Positions 7,803 through 16,112 of a stretch of DNA of 41,319 nucleotides are shown here, one piece after another. The notes below the pieces were generated by a model. That model was not told the origin of the DNA and searched no databases. It was given only the letters and a program-made list of their open reading frames with translations. Numbering within the stretch: the stretch's first letter is position 1; each line of letters starts with the position of its first letter. A program made the translations under genes and the position numbers. The DNA is from Sphingobacteriaceae bacterium UBA2059 (lineage in GTDB: Bacteria; Bacteroidota; Bacteroidia; Sphingobacteriales; Sphingobacteriaceae): NCBI GenBank assembly GCA_002332615.1, contig DDAL01000007.1, positions 1-41,319 of the forward strand. The letters are read 5' to 3'.

Positions 7803-9059
7803 TTAAATAAGCTTCTTATATAAGTCTGAATGTTTTTGGGCTACGGCTTTTAGTGAAAAATGTTGCACTGCCCACTGGCGTCCGTGGTCGGAAAGCTGCT
7901 CTTTATGAGGGTGATCGAGTATCCAGAGTATGCCTTGGGCAAAGGCTTTTGCATCACCTAAAGGAGCCAGATAGCCGTTTTCTTTGTGCCTGACAACGTC
8001 AGTAACGCCTGAGGTTTGAAAGCCAACGACGGGAGTACCGCATGAAAGACTTTCGAGAGCTGTATAGCCCATGCTTTCTTCAAGCGAGGGAAAGAGGAAA
8101 ACGTCGGACGCTATATATAAGTTAACCAGCATGGCATCATCACTTATCCTGCCGGCAAATCGATGGCGCAGGGGAATATCTTTATCCATGCCTTGGCCTG
8201 CACTACCATAGAACAGGAGCAGCAAACGCCGGGAGGAATTTTGCGAAAGCAGCACCAGGTGGCTTAAGGCTTGCGTCAGTTGCTTGAAGCCTTTATGGCG
8301 GTCGGCCTTTGATGGCATATAACCAGCAAGGAGTACCACATCATTTTCGTCGATACCGAGCGCTTTGCGCGCGGCTTGCTTGTTGCCCGGTACAAACAGA
8401 TCGGTTTCTAAGGCATTGGCTATTACCTCCACCGGCTTGTTACGCGTTAAGGAGGCGGCTTGAACGCTTTTACCCATCCACCCGCTGGGTGCTATGACAG
8501 TAAACGGCAGCTGCGCATATGCTTTTTGCTTAGCTGCCCAGGTGCGGTGAGATAGATCGTTTGAAGCGGAGTTTTTGAGCACAGGGCAAAAGCCGCAGCT
8601 ATCCTTGAAGCCTATGCAGGTATATCGCACATGGCAGCCTCCTGTTATAGGATTGCTGTCGTGAAAGGTCCAAACGATCTTTTTATTTAACTGCTTGAGC
8701 AGGGCTAGATCTGCCGGGGATAAAAAGCCATGATTGATCCAGTGTATGTGAATAATATCGGTTTCTTTCAGTATGTTCAGGCCAGAAGGAGCAATACCGA
8801 AGCGCTGCAGCGAAAAAGGCACTGAAGGGTCTTTAAGAAATGGTTTAATTAAATAACGTTCGGCAAAAATATTGAATACTGCCCTGGCTTTTCCGGGCAG
8901 AGAAGAGGATACTGACCTAACTCCTGAACGGGCATTGAACTGATATAAGGTGAGCACCTGAGACTGTATGCCTGACTCATTTAATGCCTGGTTCAAGCGC
9001 AGGACTGCCCGGCCGGCCCCGCCGTTACCATCGTATGTATTTAAGTGTACAACTTTCAT
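7803..9059 (-). CDS. glycosyltransferase family 4
   Basis: A 418-residue GT-B fold transferase. The N-terminal domain opens with MKVVHLNTYDGNGGAGRA; the C-terminal donor domain carries EESMGYTALE (327-336), the EX7E motif, followed by SCGTPVVGF. Between them lies a four-Cys segment, C142, C148, C155 and C158, after HDSNPITGG, a pattern seen in the WcaC-like subgroup and possibly metal-binding. The protein is probably peripheral at the inner membrane. It is 3 bases from both neighbours, so part of a tight operon for surface glycan assembly. Confidence 0.88.
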   Translation of the reverse strand: MKVVHLNTYDGNGGAGRAVLRLNQALNESGIQSQVLTLYQFNARSGVRSVSSSLPGKARAVFNIFAERYLIKPFLKDPSVPFSLQRFGIAPSGLNILKETDIIHIHWINHGFLSPADLALLKQLNKKIVWTFHDSNPITGGCHVRYTCIGFKDSCGFCPVLKNSASNDLSHRTWAAKQKAYAQLPFTVIAPSGWMGKSVQAASLTRNKPVEVIANALETDLFVPGNKQAARKALGIDENDVVLLAGYMPSKADRHKGFKQLTQALSHLVLLSQNSSRRLLLLFYGSAGQGMDKDIPLRHRFAGRISDDAMLVNLYIASDVFLFPSLEESMGYTALESLSCGTPVVGFQTSGVTDVVRHKENGYLAPLGDAKAFAQGILWILDHPHKEQLSDHGRQWAVQHFSLKAVAQKHSDLYKKLI

Positions 9060-9062
9060 AAG

Positions 9063-9986
9063 TTACCTGGATGCTTTTTTCATCTTCGTCTTTACAAGTA
9101 GGTGGTTAAGATAGCGCAGCCCCCTGTCTATCCAGCTACCTTTGCGGTGCTTTAGGAAATGGCGGACTTCTGCATAGGCTTCTTTATGCTCTTCGGGCTG
9201 GTCGGGGAATTGTGTGATGCGCTTCTGATTAACCGAACTTTTGTATATGGTGCTGACGCCCGAATGAACTCCTGAGCCATCATGACCTATGTTTTCTATA
9301 AGTGAGACTGAGGGGTTGAGCGAGAGGCCGTTATTTAAAAACACGGAAGCATACCAGCGTATGGCCCATGAGTTGTTTTTCTTGTTTTTAAACTCCATGA
9401 CATGTTTCCAGAAGTTCATAGCGCCTTCGAGTTCAAAATCAAATTTCTTTTTAGCGTCAAAGCGACTAATGAGGATATCTATGCTGGGTTCGAACTTAAT
9501 CCAGGCCCTGTTCCAGGTGGCCCAGGCCTGGCTGCTTGCTATGCGAAGAAAAAAAGCCTCGGGAAGCGCCGATGCATCTATGGGATACATGTAGCCTGTA
9601 ATGTGCATGACTTTATCTACGTCCTGATATTTGCGCAATGCATCGTTAAAATACTGCAGGGTATAAGGTGATGTAAGTACGTCGTCTTCGAGCACGATGA
9701 CTTTGCCGTACTCTTGATTGAGACGAGTAACTCCGTCGATTACCGAACTGGCTAAACCGAAATTCCTTTCGCGTTCAATAATTTCGACCGCTTTAAAGCC
9801 TTCGGCTTGCTTCAGCACTTCCCTTACCTGGCCTACTGCCTCTTCCTGCCCCGGCCTGGCACCATCTGAAAAAATAAATAGTCTGGACTCGGCTGCCAGG
9901 TTGTTACGCTGAAGAAAGCTCAAGGTGCGACGGGTATGCTCGGGCCTGTTGTAAACAAATAAAGCAATAGGGGCTAAATGTTGCAT
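9063..9986 (-). CDS. glycosyltransferase, GT-A fold (family 2-like)
   Basis: A 307-residue protein opening with PIALFVYNRPEHTRRTL, then FSDGARPG (39-46) and VIVLEDDVL (97-104), which carries the acidic DxD-type motif. The middle has SQAWATWNRAW, a signature of the sugar-transferase group sometimes labelled HlpA-like. No membrane helix is visible. It sits between two other glycosyltransferases with gaps of 3 and 11 bases. A sugar-transfer role is well supported by the motifs and context; the specific linkage is not known. Confidence 0.8.
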   Translation of the reverse strand: MQHLAPIALFVYNRPEHTRRTLSFLQRNNLAAESRLFIFSDGARPGQEEAVGQVREVLKQAEGFKAVEIIERERNFGLASSVIDGVTRLNQEYGKVIVLEDDVLTSPYTLQYFNDALRKYQDVDKVMHITGYMYPIDASALPEAFFLRIASSQAWATWNRAWIKFEPSIDILISRFDAKKKFDFELEGAMNFWKHVMEFKNKKNNSWAIRWYASVFLNNGLSLNPSVSLIENIGHDGSGVHSGVSTIYKSSVNQKRITQFPDQPEEHKEAYAEVRHFLKHRKGSWIDRGLRYLNHLLVKTKMKKASR

Positions 9987-9997
9987 AAGTACGATTG

Positions 9998-11008
9998 TTA
10001 GATATTGGATGGGTCTGCCTGTCCGAGCCTGCCGCTTAAGCCATCGTTGACAGCTTTTACCAGCTTTTTATAATTTCTTCCTTTTGAAGAAAAGATACTG
10101 ATGACTTTATGACCTGCCAGGTAGAGGTATTTATTTAAAGCAAAGATAGTTGAATTTGTTACAGCATTGCGGGATGAGAAGTAAACGCCGTTTCTTACCT
10201 GATAGTAGGTGCGGAAGTTCCAGAGATCAAGGGTGGGCGAACTTAATAAACCGCCTTTATAGCCCGTACCCTGCGAGGGGTCAATGTCTTTTATACGACT
10301 TGCTGTTACCTGGTAAATGGATCCGCCGGCTTGGGTGATCCGATAGGTATACTCGGTATCATCTGCGTAAACAAATAACCGTTCATCAGGATACCCTATG
10401 GTTTTAAGGAGTTCTGTATGAAAAAAAAGGCCTCCGTAAGGCGCATACGGAAGAAGGCTTATCTCATTCAGTGCCTGTGGCTTTATTAAGCGATCCTTCA
10501 GCTTTTTATACTTGTTGCTCAAAACTCTTCCTGCATGAAAGCCCAAAAAGCTATTTTCGACCAAGAAATAGCGCCCTGAGTTCTGGCCCTGAGCTACACG
10601 CACATATAAGGGCTTATCGGCCCTGTAGGAGAGCAGTGCATCGGCATCAGGGTTACAGTTGTACTGCTTCCATACGCTGGTGAGGTGGTCAAGCGCCATG
10701 CTTTGGGGAAGGTTATCGTCGTCAAGCAGCCACACAAAGCCTTCAAACCGGCTTTGGTTTATATGCGTTAAACCGGCTTTGTATCCTCCGGCGGAGCCTC
10801 TGTTTTTTTGCTGGCAAAGCACTTCCACCCGGCTGTCTTTTAATTCGTCGCAGGCTCTTTTCACATTGTAGGAGGAGGCATTGTCCACCACGATCACTTT
10901 GGAAAGCGGACGAAGCAGTAGTACGCTGCGTAACACGCGTTCTAAAAATTGCCACCTATCTGCATAGGTGACTACCACCACACACACATTATATGTTAAC
11001 TTTGCCAT
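9998..11008 (-). CDS. glycosyltransferase family 2 (rhamnosyl/galactofuranosyltransferase-like)
   Basis: A 336-residue GT-A fold enzyme. VVVTYADR opens the fold, then VDNAS (41-45), NRGSAGGY (69-76) and LLDDDNLP (94-101), where DDD is the metal site. The NxGxAGG pattern is typical of rhamnosyl- and GlfT1-like transferases. I start at the ATG at 11008 (MAKLTYNV); the longer in-frame extension runs into the divergent flippase gene. It is the first gene of the cluster; the 57-base gap to the flippase must hold promoters for both directions, with a TAAACTTG box (7 of 8) on the minus strand just before the start. Confidence 0.86.
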   Translation of the reverse strand: MAKLTYNVCVVVVTYADRWQFLERVLRSVLLLRPLSKVIVVDNASSYNVKRACDELKDSRVEVLCQQKNRGSAGGYKAGLTHINQSRFEGFVWLLDDDNLPQSMALDHLTSVWKQYNCNPDADALLSYRADKPLYVRVAQGQNSGRYFLVENSFLGFHAGRVLSNKYKKLKDRLIKPQALNEISLLPYAPYGGLFFHTELLKTIGYPDERLFVYADDTEYTYRITQAGGSIYQVTASRIKDIDPSQGTGYKGGLLSSPTLDLWNFRTYYQVRNGVYFSSRNAVTNSTIFALNKYLYLAGHKVISIFSSKGRNYKKLVKAVNDGLSGRLGQADPSNI

Positions 11009-11065
11009 CTTATAGCGCAAGTTTACAACACATAACGTCAATACACAAGAAAACAGCCGATCATA

Positions 11066-12541
11066 ATGGGTGTAATTAAGCAGCAGACAATTAAGGGGTC
11101 TTTTTATTCCTACTTGGGGGTTTTTATAGGCTTCCTGACTGCCTACCTGATACAGCCCCAGATACTGAGACCTGATGAAATTGGCTTGCTTACTATCCTT
11201 ACCTCCTTCTCCATCATGTTTGCGCAGTTTTCTATTTTGGGGTTTAATGCGACGGCACGTTATTTCCCTTACTTCAGAGATGAGGCAAACAAGCATAATG
11301 GTTACCTGGCAATTGCTATTGCGGTATCAGCCTTTGGCTTTTTGCTTTTTTGCATTGCGGCAATAGGGCTTAAGGATATCTTCCTTAAACAGGAAAACAC
11401 GGGCAATTATCTTCTGGTAAAATACTATTGGTACCTTATACCGCTTACCTTTTTCACCTTGTTTTTTAATGTGTTCGACCTCTATGCGCGCATGCTCTAT
11501 GATACGATTACCGGCCGCACACTGAATGAGTTTACCAAGCGTATATTTATTCTCATTGCGCTGGTGTTTATATTGGTTAAGCTTGTAGATTTCGAACAGT
11601 TTATTCTTTTATGGCTGGTTGCGAATATTCTGCCCACGCTTTTGCTGGTTTATAAGCTTCATAAACGAAAATGGCTGCACATTAAACCGAACTTTAAGTT
11701 TCTTGACAAGTCTGTGCGTAAACAGCTGATCAGTCTGTGCTTATTTGGAATAATAACCGGCTCTGCACCTTATATTGTACAAAATGCCGATAAGTACATT
11801 ATTACAAAGATGTTTGGCCTTGCTCAAACGGGTATATACTCCATAGCGGCTGCTTTCGGCGCAATTATTACGCTCCCGGCCCGCTCGCTCTATACGATTG
11901 CCTATACAGTTATTGCCGAGGCATGGAAGGCTAATGATCTTAAAAGCATAGAATCTATTTACAGGAAAAGCTGCATCAATCAGCTCATTGTAGCTCTGTA
12001 CTTATTTATAGTAATGTGGGCGAATATTACTAATATTTTTCATGTCTTGCCGCCAGAGTATAAAGCCGGAGAGTATGTGCTGTTTTTTGTGGGACTGGGA
12101 TTTCTTATCGACTCCTCCACCGGGGTGAACGGGGTTATTATGGCTACTTCCCGATATTACAAATATGATTCTTTTTTTAACGTTGCACTTATTGGGGTGA
12201 CTATTGGAGCTAACTTACTTTTTATACCGATATATGGATTAACAGGAGCTGCTATAGCTACGGCTTTTACCTATTTTGTGTTTAACCTGGCGCGGTACCT
12301 GTTTATAAAACTGGTTTTCGGAATGCAGCCCTTCTCGCTGAAAACCTTGCTGACTTTACTGATGGGCTTGTTGGCCTACGGAATTGTAAATGCTGTTCCC
12401 CCGGTATCCAACTTTATCGCGGACGGCCTTATAAGGCTTACGGCTATTACAATCCTTTATTGCGGATCGCTTTATTATTTGAAACTATCCCCTGATATCA
12501 ATCAGACGATAGACGCTTATATAGGCCGACTAAGGAAATAG
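11066..12541 (+). CDS. Wzx-type oligosaccharide flippase
   Basis: A 491-residue integral membrane protein with about 12-14 hydrophobic helices and short basic loops, in the MOP superfamily of polysaccharide exporters. The N-terminus (KGSFYSYLGVFIGFLTAYLI) and the repeated Pro/Gly-containing helices fit the Wzx/RfbX group that flips undecaprenyl-linked glycan units across the inner membrane. It is divergent from the four glycosyltransferases, which suggests one glycan locus. No polymerase (Wzy) or chain-length regulator is visible in the window, so the product may be a short oligosaccharide or the locus may be split. Confidence 0.85.
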   Translation: MGVIKQQTIKGSFYSYLGVFIGFLTAYLIQPQILRPDEIGLLTILTSFSIMFAQFSILGFNATARYFPYFRDEANKHNGYLAIAIAVSAFGFLLFCIAAIGLKDIFLKQENTGNYLLVKYYWYLIPLTFFTLFFNVFDLYARMLYDTITGRTLNEFTKRIFILIALVFILVKLVDFEQFILLWLVANILPTLLLVYKLHKRKWLHIKPNFKFLDKSVRKQLISLCLFGIITGSAPYIVQNADKYIITKMFGLAQTGIYSIAAAFGAIITLPARSLYTIAYTVIAEAWKANDLKSIESIYRKSCINQLIVALYLFIVMWANITNIFHVLPPEYKAGEYVLFFVGLGFLIDSSTGVNGVIMATSRYYKYDSFFNVALIGVTIGANLLFIPIYGLTGAAIATAFTYFVFNLARYLFIKLVFGMQPFSLKTLLTLLMGLLAYGIVNAVPPVSNFIADGLIRLTAITILYCGSLYYLKLSPDINQTIDAYIGRLRK

Positions 12542-12551
12542 CTGTTAATCA

Positions 12552-12585
12552 AACAGGGGATATCGCTTACACGATATCCCCTGTT
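12552..12585. terminator. bidirectional terminator between flippase and typA
   Basis: Perfect 14-bp stem, AACAGGGGATATCG with CGATATCCCCTGTT, 6-base loop CTTACA. The T-runs are modest (TGTCTGTTTAATAATT on plus). It separates two convergent genes. Confidence 0.75.
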
Positions 12586-12605
12586 GTCTGTTTAATAATT
12601 CTGTT

Positions 12606-14411
12606 TTATTGAAACTTCTTGGCATTTACTTTACGCTCGTTCTCAGTAAGATAGATCTTACGCAGGCGCATGCTTTTAGGGGTAATTTCGATGTACTCGT
12701 CATTTTGAATGTATTCCATCGCTTCTTCAAGTGAAAACTTGATTGCCGGCGCAATACGTGTATTGTCATCGGTTCCTGAAGCGCGCATATTGGTGAGCTG
12801 CTTTCCCTTAACCAGATTTACAACGAGGTCATTGTCTCGTATGTGCTCACCCATTATCTGACCTTCATATACCTCTTCTCCAGGCTCTACGAAGAAACGC
12901 CCTCTGTCCTGAAGCTTATCGATTGAATAGGCTGTTGTGAGACCTTTATCCATTGATACGAGTACTCCGTTCATCCTTCCGGCAATAGGGCCTTTCCAGG
13001 GTTCGTATGAGTTAAAGCGGTGGGCCATCACAGCTTCTCCGGCTGTAGCTGTCAACACATTATTCCGAAGTCCGATAATTCCGCGGGAGGGGATGACGAA
13101 CTCCAGATGCTGAAGGTCGCCCTTAGGCTCCATAACAAGAAGCTCGCCTTTCTTCTGGGTTACGAGTTCGATAACTTTACCTGCGACATCGCCCGGAACA
13201 TCAACTATAAGTGTTTCCATAGGCTCGCATTTAACTCCGTCTATCTCTTTGATGATTACCTGCGGCTGACCTACCTGAAGTTCGTAACCTTCGCGGCGCA
13301 TTGTTTCGATAAGTACCGACAAGTGAAGGATGCCTCTTCCATATACCAGGTAAGCATCGGGTGAGTCGGACTCAACAACCTTTAATGCAAGGTTCTTCTC
13401 CATTTCTTTGTACAAGCGATCGCGAAGATGGCGTGAGGTAACAAACTTTCCTTCTTTGCCAAAGAACGGGGAATTGTTAATGGTGAAAAGCATATTCATG
13501 GTAGGCTCGTCGATGTGGATTACCTCGAGCTGCTCTGGCTTTTCGAAATCGGCGATGGTATCACCAATATCAAAACCGTCTATGCCGACAACTGCACATA
13601 TATCACCTGCTTTAACTTCAGTGGTCTTTACTTTACCCAGTCCTTCAAAAGTGTAAAGCTCTTTTATACGTGTTTTTTGAATTCTACCGTCTCTCTTGAC
13701 AAGCGAAACGGGCATATTTTCTTTGATAACGCCTCGTGCAACTCTTCCTATTGCAATACGTCCGACAAATGAAGAATAATCTAAAGATGTAATTTGCATT
13801 TGCAGGGTTCCTTCGGCGTAGGGAGCCGGCGGAATGTACTCAATAATGGCATCCAAAAGCGGAATAAAGCTATCAGTAGGTTTATTCCAGTCGGTGCTCA
13901 TCCATCCGTTCTTCGAGGATCCGTAAATTACCGGAAAGTCCAGCTGGTCTTCTGTGGCTTCGAGGTTGAAGAATAATTCAAATATAGATTCGTGAACTTC
14001 GTCAGGACGGCAATTTTCTTTATCTACCTTATTAACAACAACAATTGGCTTCAGGCCAAGTGCAAGTGCCTTCTGGGTAACAAAACGTGTTTGAGGCATA
14101 GCTCCTTCAAATGCATCAACGAGCAAAAGAACTCCGTCGGCCATTTTAAGTACGCGCTCTACCTCTCCTCCAAAGTCGGCGTGACCGGGAGTATCAATAA
14201 TATTGATCTTGATACCCTTGTAGTTAACGGCAACATTTTTTGATACAATAGTGATTCCCCGCTCCCGCTCCAGATCATTATTATCAAGGATCAGATCGCC
14301 GGTTGCCTGGTTATCTCTGAATAATTGACAAGTGTGTAGGATTTTGTCAACCGTGGTAGTTTTACCGTGGTCAACGTGTGCAATGATTGCAATGTTTCTT
14401 ATATTTTGCAT
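12606..14411 (-). CDS. typA: translational GTPase TypA/BipA
   Basis: A 601-residue ribosome-binding GTPase of the elongation-factor family, involved in 50S assembly and stress or cold adaptation in other bacteria. G1 is AHVDHGKTTT (11-20), G2 RGITI (51-55), G3 DTPG (73-76), G4 NKVD (127-130) and G5 GSSK. EF-Tu domain 2-like, EF-G C-terminal-like and BipA-specific C-terminal parts follow, and length matches the family. A TACCTTTG box at 14434-14441 lies about 22 bases upstream of the ATG. Confidence 0.97.
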   Translation of the reverse strand: MQNIRNIAIIAHVDHGKTTTVDKILHTCQLFRDNQATGDLILDNNDLERERGITIVSKNVAVNYKGIKINIIDTPGHADFGGEVERVLKMADGVLLLVDAFEGAMPQTRFVTQKALALGLKPIVVVNKVDKENCRPDEVHESIFELFFNLEATEDQLDFPVIYGSSKNGWMSTDWNKPTDSFIPLLDAIIEYIPPAPYAEGTLQMQITSLDYSSFVGRIAIGRVARGVIKENMPVSLVKRDGRIQKTRIKELYTFEGLGKVKTTEVKAGDICAVVGIDGFDIGDTIADFEKPEQLEVIHIDEPTMNMLFTINNSPFFGKEGKFVTSRHLRDRLYKEMEKNLALKVVESDSPDAYLVYGRGILHLSVLIETMRREGYELQVGQPQVIIKEIDGVKCEPMETLIVDVPGDVAGKVIELVTQKKGELLVMEPKGDLQHLEFVIPSRGIIGLRNNVLTATAGEAVMAHRFNSYEPWKGPIAGRMNGVLVSMDKGLTTAYSIDKLQDRGRFFVEPGEEVYEGQIMGEHIRDNDLVVNLVKGKQLTNMRASGTDDNTRIAPAIKFSLEEAMEYIQNDEYIEITPKSMRLRKIYLTENERKVNAKKFQ

Positions 14412-14433
14412 GTAATGCGTGTGAAAATTTCCG

Positions 14434-14441
14434 CAAAGGTA
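14434..14441 (-). promoter_or_regulatory. TACCTTTG -7 box of typA
   Basis: Exact TAnnTTTG match on the minus strand, 22 bases before the typA ATG, giving a leader of roughly 15-20 bases. No clear -33 element. Confidence 0.55.
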
Positions 14442-14513
14442 TGGTTTTCAATCCTATTTTGCTGTATTACAGAAAGGTTAAAAATTAATGACACTAAAGA
14501 AATAACATTGAGC

Positions 14514-14521
14514 TAACTTTA
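14514..14521 (+). promoter_or_regulatory. TAACTTTA -7-like box of the FeoB-associated gene
   Basis: Seven of eight match to TAnnTTTG, 6 bases before the ATG at 14528. If used, the mRNA would be almost leaderless. Confidence 0.35.
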
Positions 14522-14527
14522 CTCTAC

Positions 14528-14689
14528 ATGAATATTCAGGAAGTACTTGTTTATATTGCCTTCGCACTCGCGCTTATTTACGCCGTGCGCCTTGTGTATA
14601 GAACCATAAAGAGCAAAAAAGGCTGTAGTAGCGGATGCGGCAAATGTGGTGTCGATTTTTCGAAAATTGACGACCGAATTAAGTCCTGA
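14528..14689 (+). CDS. FeoB-associated Cys-rich small membrane protein
   Basis: A 53-residue reading frame: one membrane helix (about 5-23, VLVYIAFALALIYAVRLVY), a basic stretch (RTIKSKK), then a Cys cluster GCSSGCGKCG, and a polar tail. This matches the FeoB-associated Cys-rich membrane protein family, which usually sits beside feoA/feoB and is thought to help ferrous iron uptake. Here it stands alone on the plus strand between two minus-strand genes, with no feoAB in the window. The frame has a good ATG and -7-like box. The family assignment is fairly firm; the role here is inferred. Confidence 0.72.
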   Translation: MNIQEVLVYIAFALALIYAVRLVYRTIKSKKGCSSGCGKCGVDFSKIDDRIKS

Positions 14690-14810
14690 TTCTAACCTTA
14701 GCTTATCTCTCTGCTCGCTGCCTTTTCCTGGACAATATGAGATCTAAGTTTTAGTTAAATCCGCTGGAAGTGCTTTAGCTGCTGGACACAGTTGGATGTA
14801 TTCTTTGCAG

Positions 14811-14855
14811 AACACACTCTTTCGCAATTACAAGAAATGTATGTGTTGTTTTTTT
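14811..14855 (+). terminator. possible terminator downstream of the FeoB-associated gene
   Basis: AACACA (14811-14816) pairs with TGTGTT (14842-14847), with an inner TTTC/GAAA helix, followed by a T-run of 7 at 14849-14855. It lies 120 bases after the small gene; the stretch between (14690-14810) has only a weak bulged repeat near 14698-14757 and no gene that I can see. Confidence 0.4.
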
Positions 14856-14896
14856 CTTACCGGCAGCTATGAAAGCATTGTTTATACTTAAAACTC

Positions 14897-14913
14897 AAGG
14901 CGGCGGTTGCCTT
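14897..14913 (-). terminator. weak hairpin after ispF
   Basis: AAGGC/GCCTT, 5-bp stem with a 7-base loop, 6 bases after the ispF stop and followed on the minus strand by GAGTTTT. It may end the dedA-to-ispF transcript, but the stem is short. Confidence 0.3.
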
Positions 14914-14919
14914 ATCAGT

Positions 14920-15399
14920 TTAGCCTTTCTGGATAAGGCAGGTTGCGTAAGCTACTACTCCTTCCTGGCGTCCGATAAAGCCTAGCTGTTCGTTGGTAGT
15001 AGCCTTAATAGATATATCCTCTACGTCGATAATGGCGGCTTGTGCAATTCGTTGCTTCATATCGTCTATATGCGGATTGATTTTGGGTGCCTCAAGACAG
15101 ATCATAGCGTCGATATTACCTATTACCCAACTTTGGTCTTTTAGTAGACTTGAAACTTTTTCCAATAGAACCAGACTGCTTATTCCTTTCCAGCGATCGT
15201 CAGTGTTTTTAAAATGATATCCGATATCTCTCATGTTGGCGGCACCCAAAAGGGCGTCGCAAATAGCATGTACCAACACGTCAGCATCAGAATGCCCGAA
15301 AGCTCCTTTGTTATGCTCCAGCTTTATTCCTCCTAATATAAAAGGCTGTCCTTCACGCATAGCGTGAACATCAAACCCGAAGCCAACTCTTATTTTCAT
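14920..15399 (-). CDS. ispF: 2-C-methyl-D-erythritol 2,4-cyclodiphosphate synthase
   Basis: A 159-residue trimeric enzyme of the non-mevalonate (MEP) isoprenoid pathway that cyclises CDP-ME 2-phosphate with release of CMP. Metal ligands D10 and H12 lie in GFDVH and H44 in VLVHAICDALLGA, preceded by GHSDAD. The C-terminal signature TTNEQLGFIGRQEG is present. Length is normal. Its ATG follows the rsmE stop with no spacer, so the two are co-translated. The isoprenoids made feed quinones for complex I and undecaprenyl carriers for glycans, a link by function only. Confidence 0.96.
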   Translation of the reverse strand: MKIRVGFGFDVHAMREGQPFILGGIKLEHNKGAFGHSDADVLVHAICDALLGAANMRDIGYHFKNTDDRWKGISSLVLLEKVSSLLKDQSWVIGNIDAMICLEAPKINPHIDDMKQRIAQAAIIDVEDISIKATTNEQLGFIGRQEGVVAYATCLIQKG

Positions 15400-16104
15400 C
15401 TAAATACTGTTTAAATAGTTTAACTCGAAACAGGCTTGAAGAGCAGCCGTTTCCGTCCGTAATCTTGACTTACCTAAAGATATAGCATTAAAACCGCACT
15501 GCAAAGCCAGCTGAACCTCCGAGGTGCTGAAGTCTCCTTCCGGACCAATCATTACAGTATACTTACTGAACCTAACAAGGTCGTCCTTAAGCCTCTTCTT
15601 ATCACCTTCCATACAATGGGCAATGAACTTTTGCCCATCCTCCTGCGCATTAACGAAAGATGCAAAAGGAGTTATTGGGTTAAGCGAAGGATGATAAGCC
15701 TTAATAGATTGCTTTACAGCAGAGGTAATTACTTTATTAAGCCGTTCTATCTTAATCTCCTTCCGTTCCGAGCGTTGGCAGAGTATCGGCGTAATTTCAT
15801 CCACTCCTATTTCAGTGGCTTTTTCAAGCAGCCACTCTATTCTTTCGATATTTTTTGTGGGGGCTACAGCCAGGTGCAGGTAATGATTCCGCTTATGATA
15901 CTGCTTTTCGGCACTTACTACTTCGAGTAAGGTTGCCTTGGCGTTAGGCGCTATAATCCGGGCCAGATACATCCCGCCTGCGCCATCAACAAGGCGTACT
16001 TCATCTCCCGTGTTGAGCCTTAGTACGCGTATGCAATGCTTGCTCTCTTCTTCACTTAACTCATACACCCCTCCTTTTATATCCGGAGTATAAAAAATAT
16101 GCAT
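15400..16104 (-). CDS. rsmE: 16S rRNA (uracil1498-N3)-methyltransferase
   Basis: A 234-residue SPOUT-class methyltransferase that methylates U1498 of 16S rRNA. An N-terminal PUA-like domain (about 1-65, with HCIRVLRL) precedes the knotted SAM-binding domain, which shows GPEGDFS (187-193) and LGKSRLRTETA (210-220). Length is typical. It lies 8 bases after the CNNM-type gene and touches ispF directly, in a minus-strand run probably shared with ppa. Confidence 0.94.
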   Translation of the reverse strand: MHIFYTPDIKGGVYELSEEESKHCIRVLRLNTGDEVRLVDGAGGMYLARIIAPNAKATLLEVVSAEKQYHKRNHYLHLAVAPTKNIERIEWLLEKATEIGVDEITPILCQRSERKEIKIERLNKVITSAVKQSIKAYHPSLNPITPFASFVNAQEDGQKFIAHCMEGDKKRLKDDLVRFSKYTVMIGPEGDFSTSEVQLALQCGFNAISLGKSRLRTETAALQACFELNYLNSI

Positions 16105-16112
16105 ACTTTATT

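Noticed and set aside
14811..14919. 37-residue plus-strand frame near 14869
   Set aside because: Overlaps the ispF end in antisense and lacks any family-like feature.
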